From: Thelonectria olida
Taxonomy: Eukaryota; Ascomycota; Sordariomycetes; Hypocreales; Nectriaceae
DNA: 64,000 nucleotides
Assembly: GCA_020736575.1 (NCBI GenBank)
Contig: JAGPYM010000027.1
Span: 124,001-188,000, forward strand
Reading direction: 5' to 3'
In this document: positions 46,840 to 57,600 of the stretch, in pieces
Layout of the letters: every line of letters starts with the position of its first letter
Position numbering within the stretch: the first letter of the stretch is position 1
Program-made: the position numbers and the translations under genes
Notes under the pieces: model-generated
The model's database searches: none
What the model was told of the DNA's origin: nothing
Seen by the model: only the letters and a program-made list of their open reading frames with translations

Positions 46840-47161
46840 TAGGATAGCCACGTTTCATCCCCATTTATATACATCGCGCTCGTGTCCGAAGAACCAAGAC
46901 TGAAACAACCAATGTGCGTGACCAAAAACGAATCATTATCAGTGAAAGATAAGTGCTGGGTAAGTCGACCAGTATTGCAGCTCTGAACCTCATCGCCCGT
47001 GGCCACATCCCATATCTTGATCGCGTTATCATTCCAATCCGATGCAATGAGTTTGCCATCGCGCGAGAAGTCAGTATTCTCGCATGAGGAAAAAGATCTG
47101 GATTCAGCCCTGCGTGAAAGACTTGGTGAGCCCTCCAGTGACGTGGATTCAAGGAGCCTTG
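46812..47161 (-). pseudogene. WD40-repeat fragment of an NLR sensor
   Basis: A minus-strand frame without start contains FSRDGKLIASDWNDNAIKIW followed by DVATGDEV: the core of one WD40 repeat as found in NACHT-WD40 proteins of the HET-E type. An EGSPSL block ahead of it resembles the EGHS lead of such repeats, and SFTDNDSFLVTHIGC follows. It lies 320 bp behind the stop of the NACHT-ankyrin gene, in the same orientation, and overlaps the 3' end of the permease gene on the other strand. No open link to the NLR frame exists. Inferred to be leftover sensor sequence from an ancestral gene. Confidence 0.5.
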
Positions 47162-47480
47162 AACCATTCCCTCCCGAGGAAGCCCCGATAAAATACCATG
47201 GTATTAGGGGCTATGCATTCCAATGTGGACAACCATTGCTTGCGCGAGGCTGTTCTGGACACACACCAGAGGGCCAACCGAGGGCCATCTAGAAGAGGGC
47301 GGCTTCTGGGCGACGTGTGGGATTTCGTGTACTATTGTCCCCTTCCCTCCAGGGTTTCATCTATCTTATTGCGAATTCTCTTGCCTCCTTAGTCAGTCAC
47401 TCTCTGATGCTCTCATCGTCAACGCTTGAGGTGTCGCTGTCACATTCTTGTTTATCGCTATCGGAGCTCAGCAGTGGTTG
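47162..47480. other. Spacer between NLR stop and WD40 fragment
   Basis: No recognisable coding sequence on either strand. Confidence 0.4.
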
Positions 47481-50400
47481 TCATGTAGCGAAAGATTCGG
47501 CTCCATGCTGGAGGAGGAGTGCTTCGAGCATCTGCCGTTCGTCCTCCGAGTGTACCTTTCTGGACCCATCTTGGCAAATAAACAGAGCGCTCATGCCTTC
47601 CAAATGGTAGAAGTTGCCGAATATGCCAGACCACCGAACACCGTCCGGGTCTCCCAACCTATTTGGATCCGCTCCTGCACGGAGCAGTGTCTCAACTTCG
47701 ACAAAGTCGAAAGCTGCTACAGCTATTTGTAAAGGAGTTATCGCGTACTCCGCTCCATTTGGGTCGCAGCCAAGTTCCAATATACGATTCAACAGCCGCG
47801 GATCGCGGTCACAGCGATCTTCATGGTCTTGGTCACGTCGACATCTCCCAACGTAGGAGTACAGTACTGCCGTAGGATTGTGTAGAGTTGTTCCCTGATC
47901 TAGGATGAATTCGAGACGTTCTCCCATTCCATATCCTCCCGGTGCTTGGGCGAAAAACTCGACCATCCGCCCATTGAACTCACACCATGTGATGTTGTTG
48001 TCAGCGTCTTCTAGCTCCATTCCAAAATGTAACGGCGTGTGCACAAAGTCTAGGCTCTGCTTCATTTTCTGGAAAAGTCCTTTCGCTAGGGGCTCGAAGT
48101 TATCGGCAAGTACGAGAATGGAAAATAGAACCATTGCACACTCGAGGGTCCGGCTGGGTTTATCAGTAGACCTCCAATGCACTGACGTAAATTCGAATGC
48201 GGCCAGGTCATGCACCCCGTTGTTTTCGCTGAGTAGAAGAAGCGAACATTGGCAGAGGTATAGAAATTGCAAAATCGGCCCAGCGTGAGCGCCTAATGGA
48301 TTGAGCATGTCGAACAGGTGGTCGTTGAGGTCCTGGTAACTAATGATCTCGCTCGGATGGGAGGATATAGAGAAAATTGCCGAGACAACACAATATGAGC
48401 GGAAGTTGCCTGTTAAGTTGCGAAAAACATTGACTTTGAGGTCCTCGGAGTCGTCTTCCAGGCTTAAATTTTCGAAGTTCGACGCTCGGAATTCAAGCGC
48501 GGTAAGGAAGATTCTCCGCTGAATATCAAGCTCGATCTGCTTTTCAAGCATGAAAAACGCGACCGCGCTGGTTGATATACGATCCGAATCGAGAAACTCG
48601 CGAACCGTGTAGTGGGCAAAAGAAACAACCGGAATTGCTTCATGTATTAATTCATCGCCCTGGTCGTGAATCTTAAAGCCGTACCCTGGAGAGACATGCA
48701 CCAGGCAACCGCAGATTTCCTTAAGATCTTGTTCGTCATATGGGCACTCATCTTTGGGTTCGCGTTGTTCGTCATTGCTGAACTCGAGGGCTTGGAGAAG
48801 AATAGCGCAAGGGATGTTATTGTCGTATTGTTCATTATGGAAATGAATCCACCTCAAACACTGCCGTACAAATGATCGCTCCTCGTCCGAAATCTCGAGA
48901 AAGATCCTTTCATATGTTTCGTCTAGTGTCCTTGGGAGCGTTGCTAAAGCATGTTTGATAATCCGAGACTCGCCCTTGAGTCGTTGGAGGCGATCGAGTT
49001 GGCAAACAACCCAGCGGAACCTAACGGGTATATCCCCTTAGAAAGATATGTTGACTAGAACATGAACAGGGTTTACTTACATTCCCTTCGCTCTGGTGGA
49101 CAGAATAGTCTCTACCTCACCACGTAGTTGAGAGTTCCAACGCTTGAATTTGGGATTATTTCGTAAGCTCGACCGAACATACAGTAGTATGTCCAGTTCA
49201 ATGAAGGAATTGGACATCGACACCGGCTTAGATATCTCTTCAAACACCCTCTCGATATCGAGGTACTCACGACTCGTGACCAAGAGCTGGATTTTGCTGA
49301 ACCGCGGATCGGTGCCCAGATCCCGGAGGGTTTTGAGTAGGTCGTCTCGGGGCTTGCTCTCATCGACGGCGTCAACAATGACGTAAATGGTTTGGAATCC
49401 ATCAAGAATAGTTGCCAGAGCATTGAGGAGCTTCGGAAGACTCGGTTCACACCTCTGCTTGAAGATGGCATAGGTTTCAGCCGGGACGGCTTCTGCCCGG
49501 CGGCAGAGCTGAGTTACCAGCCATCGCAATAATGGGGCGCTTTCGTCCTGGTTATGACCGAAATAACAATAATAGTAGAGGGCAGCACACTTTGGCCCAA
49601 GCTCATCGTGGCAGTGGGATGCAACCGTGTCGACCAAGTAAGACGCCAATACCGTCTTCCCAGCGCCTGGGATCCCATGTATCCAGAGACACCGGTATGT
49701 TGCGGCGAGCCAATCGGCCCATTCGGGCAATCGCAGCATCCAGTTGCAGGTTCCGTCCTCAACTAGTTTTCGAGATCGATTATGTAGAGGAGACGGATCC
49801 GTACTCTGAAGCCATCGACAAAACTCGTTGCGTTGGCTCTCTAGAATTCCGTCAATCGGTGCCACCTAATCTCCCATAACGAGTTGTCTGTAATGACCGC
49901 CATCACTGGTATCGGGGGTACTACAGGCAACTTGTTGTTCTCATGCAGACTTACCAGTCAACATGTCGTACATCCCTATTGCTTTCTCCTTGATGGTCTT
50001 AATATCCTGGCTAAACCGAGATACAATTAGTTTTTCACGAACCGAGGAACTGAGAACATGAGGGAGCAATCTCCGAGGCTCTTGGCCATGAATGTCGAGA
50101 TACAGCTCAGGCACTTACGTAGACTCAGCAGTTATCGCCAAGGTAATTGCCGTCTTGTACCGACCCAGCTCTTCAAGTAATTTCCGAGCTTTAGGCTCCT
50201 TGAACGGCCACGCTAGCCTTGCCGCCATCGCCGTGACCTTTTCTCTCGCTGAGGAGGAAGCATGTCTCGTCGGCATACCTCCATCTGGAAACAGGTCAAT
50301 TAAGCTTGTCAGTATCCTGTGGCAATGCTCAAGGGGGCCATCGGGCTTTGAGAGGTTACTGAACGCGGCTGATACGGTATTATCGCAGCTGATCAGAAAT

Positions 50401-50558
50401 TCAATGTGTTTGAAGATTGTCTGGAGCATCGAGGTTTCTAGAAGAATGGAGCGGAGATCGGCCGGAGCATCTCGGACTCCTTCAATCCAGTAAACACAGA
50501 GTCCAATGACTCTGTCGGCAAGTTGGACGATGGCGATCAAAGTTCCGACCTCAGCCAT
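47481..50558 (-). CDS. HeLo-like/NACHT/ankyrin NLR
   Basis: Four exons: 50558-50119, 50049-49955, 49840-49081, 49020-47481, 944 residues in one frame. Residues 1-170 are an all-helical N-terminus starting MAEVGTLIAIVQLADRVIGL, typical of the fungal STAND N-terminal (HeLo-like) domain, a membrane-active cell-death domain related to HeLo/4HB. NACHT follows with P-loop GIPGAGKT at 234-241 and Walker B YVIVDAVDES. Then the conserved linker FRWVVCQLDRL and LPRTLDETYERIF, a winged-helix region, a long C-terminal part, and only about three ankyrin repeats (PLQIAVAAFDFVEVETLLRAGADPN, split here by family knowledge, not by exons). The sensor is short against the dozen or more repeats usual in such proteins. 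The third intron acceptor at 49841 was chosen because earlier AGs lead to stops. A WD40 remnant lies just downstream. Confidence 0.85.
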
Positions 50559-52072
50559 CTTATCAACAAGCGGATTGAACGCCTATTGTGAGTCGATCAA
50601 CTTGAGGTTGAATCCAGATGCCCAATCCGAGCACGCACCCGCGGTGAGGTGTTTATGAGCCGAGCGCTCTGCTGCCTAATCTCCCAAGCAAGCCGCTCAC
50701 CAGACTTGCCAGAGCACAGCCACAAAACACTGCCTCCTTCGGGACTGTGAGGTGCGAAAAGTGCAAGTAATGAGAGCTAGACCGGAAATGGATAGACGAA
50801 ACGAGGTGCATCAAAATAGGTTCTCGAACAAAGATGTAGCATTATCTGTCTGTCCTCTCAAGTTCAAATTTTACGCCCATTTGGATTGAATCAGAGCCAT
50901 ACCTTCGCGTTCTGGAGAATTCCTGGACGCTGCTGGTCCCGACTTTAGGCCTTTCTAGGAATTATTTTTGTCAATATTCCTCAGGGATCACAAGCTGACC
51001 CCAGAGACCCCCCCTCCAGACCAAGCCGAAGTCCTCTCAAAGGTTGTGGCAAGAGTGGTCGCTAAAGCTGTAAGAATTGAATGGCCGCCGGGGAGTGTTG
51101 CGTCACATGTGAATTCAGTTCTCCCCAAACAGTTGCAGGGACTAATCGAAACTCATCGAACTGGAGGCCAAAAGGCTCACAACAACCGAGATCAGACATA
51201 GTGGTGAACGGCATTGAAACGTCTCTCCAAGATTTGGACTACCAAAGTCACATGCCGGACCTGAATCTCGAATTAGGACCAAGTATAGCTTCTTCACCCA
51301 GCATGAAGATTGAGATGCGAATGCCAACTTAGACCGAAGCTATTGGGCCATGTTCAGCGCCTTCCAACCCTTTGAGAAATATAAAAAAAAATAAAAATAA
51401 AAATAAAAAAAATAAAAAGAATTCGCCCAGAAGTCTATTCATAGCATGTTTTGCCGTACGGTGGCTTTCGACGTGCCTGTTTCAACCGTTGGGCCACCAA
51501 CGGCGCTCATGCTAATGGCGCTCATGAAACTGGGGAAGATCATGGCATGCGAGACTCGGAGCGCTGGATCAACTTCGCCCAAGGGTGGTTACTGGGCTGC
51601 TCAAGTTTGCGGCAGGTCGCTGGATGACAAGTTAGTTTTGGGTATCGCTAATATTGAATGGAGGATAGACTTCCTCAGGTGTGACTTATCGCAGACGTCA
51701 TCACCACCAGAGTAATGTTCCAAACCTGCTGTTGGGAATATCACCGATTCTTTGCTATTTAGCAGCTTTTACTGGATCCGATGTTCTTAGCTGTAATTTT
51801 CTAGTACGGTCTGCCAACTCTTATATTTATCCCGTGGCTAGGATGGCAGTCTGCGCCTCCTAATGGTTACCAGCCACAAGTTCTCCAGCCGCTGGCCGGT
51901 TGTGTTGTTCCCCTCAGTCGCACGTAAGCAGCTACTGCTACGCCATAATCCCGCTCGATCTTATCCCTGCTGCTTATCTACATGTCCGCCTGGGAAGTAG
52001 GAAACGTCGTCAGTCTGGACGTCTTCTTGTCTAAAAAGATTCCTGGCATCGTCACAAGTGTGGTAGGTCCCA
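50559..52072. other. Intergenic with A-rich tract
   Basis: Divergent region between the NLR and the HeLo-kinase gene. A simple A-rich tract (AAAAT/AAAAAT units) lies at about 51381-51420. Frames of up to 89 codons show no family pattern. Confidence 0.45.
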
Positions 52073-53973
52073 ATGGCCGAGGCCGCCGGTCTTGCTTTCG
52101 GGGTCATCGGCCTCGCAGGCCTGTTCACGGCATGTGTTGAGAGCTTCGATATCGTTGTTCGTGCCCAGGATTTCAGTGAAGACTTTGATCTTCTCTGTAC
52201 GCAGGTGGGTAGGAAAGCAGCGAACTTTAACGCCAGTATACCAACTAATTGCATCAGCTCTCACTTCAGCAGATCCGGCTTGTTCATTGGGGCGAAGCGG
52301 TCGGCCTTGTGCCCAGAGAGGACGGGAAGAAGCACACATACATAAAGGCCATTGAGCGGCCCCATGTCCGGCGTGCAGTTGAAGCTAGTCTGCAGCACTT
52401 GCAAAGGTTACTCTCCAAGGCCGACGATCTGACCGGACGATACGGGCTCCGAGACGCCCACACCATCGAGCTCGACGACACGCAGGCGCCGCCCAAGGCA
52501 GCGACGATATTCCGCGAGAGCTTCGACAGATTCAAGGCGCGCCTCAGGAGGCACCAAAAGCAGCAGTCGACATGGAAAGTGACAAAATGGTCCATCCACG
52601 ACCATAACAAATTTCGGGAACTGGTCACAGATATCAGAGAGATCCTTGATGGTCTGCAAAGTGTCACGAGCTCACTTACAGTCTTGCAAAAGCAGCTAAG
52701 CTTGCTCGACGATGATATGAGCGCCATCTCGGACCGTGAAAGCCTGTTGCTTCTGAAGAAAGCTGGCTCGACAAGTGGTGCCTCGCCAATACTGAAGGCA
52801 ATTTCCGCTAGAGCAAGTCAAAGAATTTCGAACAGCCTCTCCGACAATTGGTCGTTTCACACGGCGGAATGCTACCTATCCATTACGGGGTCTTCCGCAA
52901 GCATAGAAGACGAGAGTCCAGCCCCCCGATCCCGGATGCACCGTCCCAGGGGTGGCGAGAGGACCGTCCCTGACCCCATAACAACCCTTAGGGAGCTATG
53001 CCCCCCTATCGCGGAATATTCTTATCGAGACCTCGAGAATATCGGTTCCGGCGCGTCTGCATCCGTATGGAAAGCCCACGACCGAACTTCAAACCGAGCC
53101 GTTGCCATGAAGCAGGTTGATTTAGGGAAGCAGCTTAGAGTGGATCTGATCGTCAATGAAATCATCGTCTTGAAGGACAACTCACATCCAAACATTATCA
53201 ACTTCGTCAGAGGTCATCTGGAATTAGCTGGTCCAGAGCTATGGATTGTTATGGAATACATGGACGGAGGCCTGTTGACGGATGTTCTAACCTTCAACAT
53301 TATGACCGAGGGTCAGATCGCTTCAGTTTGTCGAGAAACGCTACAGGCGCTTCAGCACTTGCACGCGCAAGGAGTTATCCACCGTGATGTTAAATCAGAC
53401 AACGTTCTCTTGTCAAAAGACGGGAATATCAAGATAAGTCCGTTAACTCCTGCTTGTAACCTTCTCGTATGCTAACGCGACGGCTAGCCGACTTTGGCTT
53501 CTGTGCTAAACTGTATGAGCCGGGCGAAACAAAGACAAGTATGGTCGGAACTCCTTACTGGATGGCACCTGAAGTGATACAAAAGAAGCCCTACGACCAT
53601 AAAGTAGATGTGTGGTCAATGGGAATTATGGCAATAGAGATGATCGATGGCGAACCCCCTTACGTCACTGAAGATCGCTCAAGAGCAATGGATCTCATTG
53701 CCACAAACGGACGGCCGCCGATTGTTTCCGAAGACAGCCTTTCAGCTCGATTCCGAGGCTTTGTGCATTCCGCTCTAACGCCCGATCCAGCAGGAAGACC
53801 GAGTGCAGATGCTCTACTAAAGGTACGTTCTCCAGCACCGTTGACTGAGCCATATGCTCACTCGCATATAGCACGAGTTCATGGCCGAGTGCGTTGTGTT
53901 ATCTGAACTTGCACCATTAGTTCAATGTGCATTAGCTATTCGGGCAGAGGAGAAGGGTCGAAAAAGAGGATAA
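52073..53973 (+). CDS. HeLo domain fused to PAK/Ste20-type protein kinase
   Basis: Four exons: 52073-52204, 52270-53437, 53488-53822, 53872-53973; 578 residues. The N-terminus (GLAFGVIGLAGLFTACVESF, then QIRLVHWGEAVGL) matches the HeLo domain of HET-S-type death effectors, including the spacing between the hydrophobic first helix and the R-L-x-x-W-G-E-A-V segment. A helical connector covers about 80-230. The kinase domain begins near 294 with IGSGASASVW; VAMK Lys325, HRDVKSDN with Asp417, DFGFCA with Asp435 and GTPYWMAPE are all intact, so it should be active. Sequence is closest to PAK/Cla4-type kinases (TDFGFCAKL, MVGTPYWMAPEV), but no CRIB or PH domain is present. Known: HeLo is the fungal counterpart of the four-helix bundle of MLKL, which also precedes a kinase-like domain. 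Inference: a kinase-gated membrane-damaging protein. Confidence 0.88.
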
Positions 53974-54622
53974 AACCCACGTGCAGTCACAAAGGATCCT
54001 ATTAACGCTTTGACATCCCCAACTCTCATATCGCTCTTAGTAACATTTGGTCAAGGTCATTTCTTCCGTGATATGTACCAACGCTGGGGTCCGAGAATGC
54101 AAGAGATGATATCTCATTTACAGCTTTCTTATCTATTTATTTGAGTTGCCCAGTGGCTATGATATCTTGAAAGTTAATAGCCCCATACATATCTGCTATT
54201 ATAAGATGCTTATTCTTATAAGAGAAACTGAGTGCAGATATATACTAGAATTACCTTTACGATCGGTGATTGTTATTATTGTGTAAACTCTTTGGTATAT
54301 TTTGCTGCCTGGTTGCCTTGCTCTATTTCCATATATTGGAGGCCCGGAATAAGGTTCCTTGAGTAAGGTTTACTCGGCAGGGACTTTCACCTTAAGACCA
54401 ACCGTGAGCCCTATTAAGAAGCTTATTATAATAGATATAAGGCTAGGGTTTGGCCTGTATCGACCTCTATTATGTGCCTAGATTATTGGCTTTTTTAATA
54501 ATAATAACTAATTTTACCTGTTATTTTCCTTAAATTTCTATTTTTAACTTTATTTAAAGCTTTAATTAAATTTAATTAATTTTAATTTCCTAGGTTTAAT
54601 GAATTTACATACCACAAGGGAG
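53974..54622. other. AT-rich island between convergent genes
   Basis: From about 54120 to 54605 the sequence is strongly AT-rich with runs such as TTTAATTAAATTTAATTAA. It looks like RIP-eroded repeat DNA; a less decayed portion around 54360-54420 might be matched to a transposon. No gene supported. Confidence 0.5.
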
Positions 54623-57600
54623 CTAAGCTGATAAGCCACGCCCCTCTTCCACATGATGCCATCTTCGTGACGGCTTTCTCTTATTAACCGCCACCTCAAG
54701 ACCGGTCTGCCCCGAACCTGGCTCATCCATACTCGGCTGAACGAGAGTAAGAGAACCGATGGAGCCATGCTTCTTAGTCTCGTCGGTGGTCTTCCCATCG
54801 CCCCTTGCTCCGAATTGACTCGCCCAAAACTCATGGAATCTTTCCGAATAGATCGAATAGGCAGCGAGCGGTAGAAAAATCACGAGGGACACGACAACTT
54901 GGGTGGTTGTGATTAGAAACGAACGCATTCGTTTGGGGGAGAGGGCACGTACAAATAACCACAAAAGCCCACCATGGAGCTTGTTGGAAGGATGCGACAT
55001 CCAAGGCGAACATGGATGAAAGGAAAGACATTGGCAGCTAGGAAGGGGTTTCAGTATCCAGCACGCATCTCTGCATACATGTAGCGAGAGTTACTCACAA
55101 ATAGAATGGTAATCACGGTGAAGACCATGAGCGTTCTTCCCTGTTTCATCCCTTCTAGCCCTTGCTGAACCGAGAGTTCTGCCTGGGAGTTGGCAATTGT
55201 CGCCTGGTAGTTGGCGATCTCACTTTGCTGGAGAGAAAGAGTGGTGTTGACCTTTGGCGTTTGAGGTCAGCGAGTACGATCGAGGCTCGGCGCAAAAGTA
55301 CACGATGGACTTACAGCTGATTGCAGTCTGTCGGCTACATTGTCCATCTCCTCAATATCATTGACGATATAAGAAGCCGTGAGGCCAGCCTGCATGGCGC
55401 GGTCGCCACTGAGCGCATCTTGAATGGGCTTTTGATACTTGGCGGTCGCCTTGAGAATGTTTAGCTCGTCACGGATGTCCTTGATGTGGCTTGAGAGCTT
55501 CTGAGCCTTGATGATGGCTTCTCTGATCTTTTCATCTATCCGTGGGCCCTTCTCCTCGTTGTTCGATTGGCCTTGTATGCGGTTCTGCCGCTTCTTGATT
55601 TCTTTCCGGAACTGCTTGAAGAGGTTGGTTTCGTCTCGTCCCTATCAGCTGGTCAGCTGGCAACTTCTATTCAAGACGTGTACTTGTACGAACGAGGCTG
55701 TTGATGGATTTCGAAAAGATCTGGCGAATAGAGACGCTGCTGTGTAATTCGTCGCAAATATCCTTCTTTGCTGTTGGCTTTCTCTCGTAGGAGCTGACAC
55801 AATGATCAACGATGAATCTGGCCATATCAGTCGGGGTGCGTGGCTGATCTCTTATGCCTCCAGCTTCCGTCTGTTTGTCAAGGTGATTCAGGACCTCCGA
55901 TACCAATGTGGTCGCGCTTCCGTCAAGCGAGTCTGGGCAAGCTGTGATGACCCATTCTAATATAACCGTTAGTCGATGACTCTGCGATACGACGAGGTGT
56001 ACTCAGACATACTGTTGGCAATAGTCCAGATCCATAGCTGGTTGACTCGAATCAGTGGCCAAAACTCCAGCCCCTTCACACTAGCGCTGCCCGATAGGCA
56101 TCTGGTGGCAACCTGGCTCATGTTGCGACTGTCTCTATCCAGAACAGAGTCGTGGTCTACTCCAAAGTGGTAGTACCACTCATCAAGGGTGGAGGATCCA
56201 TGGATAGGATGTCCTTGATAAGATTCCAGAAGCTCTGTATGACTTTTCATGACTTTGATCAGGCGTTCTTTCTCTTGGGGTGTGGGTTGCTTTCGGTTGA
56301 CGGTTCCCATATAGTCCTCATCCTCTGAATCCTCATCATCAATGTTGCCGGGTTCCCGCCGCTGAATTGAGAAAGAGAGATAAGGCATCTTTCTTTCAAG
56401 TCAGATATTGAGGCAAATGAGAAAATTCGGGTGTCAACTCACGTAAACGGCCAATTCGCCCTTGTGCCCCCGATCCGGCCTCTCCGTTGACCTTGTTCTC
56501 TGCCACCTGTCCTCACCCTCGTATCCTTTGTTTGTCCGCTTCTTACCTTCTCCAGTGTCATCTGTGTCTGGGTCTCTCATCACGTATCGAGGCCTCATGG
56601 TTCGTGATGCAGATGTGCTGTCGGGTATTTCTACCCAACTATCTCGGAAAAACGAATTGACCTCGTGGAACTGTTCTTCGTTGCACCCTTCGTCCTTCAT
56701 GATTCGTCTCAAGAGATCCTGTTGGGTCATTAGCGTTTTCTGTACTGCAATGGTACCATTTGCTATCACGCTCACATTCATCCAGACCATCTATCTTTAG
56801 TCAGCGATCTGTTGTAATATGGTAGATGTAACTCTTACATTAGTTGATGGCAAATGCACCCAGGTAAGGTCAGGTTCCATGTTAATAAACCTCTTTTGTG
56901 GGAGGTTGGACATGCCGTCATTGGATGCATTTGCAGTGTCCTCACGGGAGAACACTTTGCCGGAATTCCTCCTCAAATCCGCCATGGCATCCAACCTGAT
57001 CTTCTTCGGCCCCAGGTCATAGATGACATCCTGGACCGTTCGAGTTCTTGAAATGCTGCCTGAATGAGTCCCCGTTTCCAGGAATTGCACAACAGAGGCC
57101 TTGAAGTCTTGCATCAGATTCGACAACCCGTTTTTGTTCTCGAATGATGGCAGATCATATCGTTTCTGGTTCCTGTACGATAGCGCCGTTGGGGGATCTT
57201 TCAAAATGCCAATAATACGGTCCTGAGTCGATTTCTTTGCTGAATTTTCAAGCTTCTCCTCCAAACTTGGCTCCGCTGTATGTGCTGCTTGCGTGGTCTC
57301 TGACTTCTGTGCCGGCTTCTTCATCACCTCCAGCGCGGATAGTAGGGTTCCATCACTGTCTATGGTGGTCCGAGGAGAGCTTGCAATGAGTTTCCAGAGC
57401 ACCTCAGGTAGTTGTTTGTAGACAGCCCACTGGATTGCGTTCCAGTCTTTCGACGCGGCAGGCTTTGTGGTGTCGGAATTCTTCGACAGAAGCAACCTCA
57501 CCACCTCGTGCGTGGCTGAGCTCCCTGCGGCCCAGAGAAGGGCATCTTCCTGTGCCTTGGCTGAACCAAAGACAACCGTAACCAACTTGGCAGACTTCAA

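Noticed and set aside
51381..51420. A-rich tract as a possible poly-A tail of a retroelement
   Set aside because: No reverse-transcriptase-like sequence or target-site duplication was seen beside it; a simple repeat suffices.
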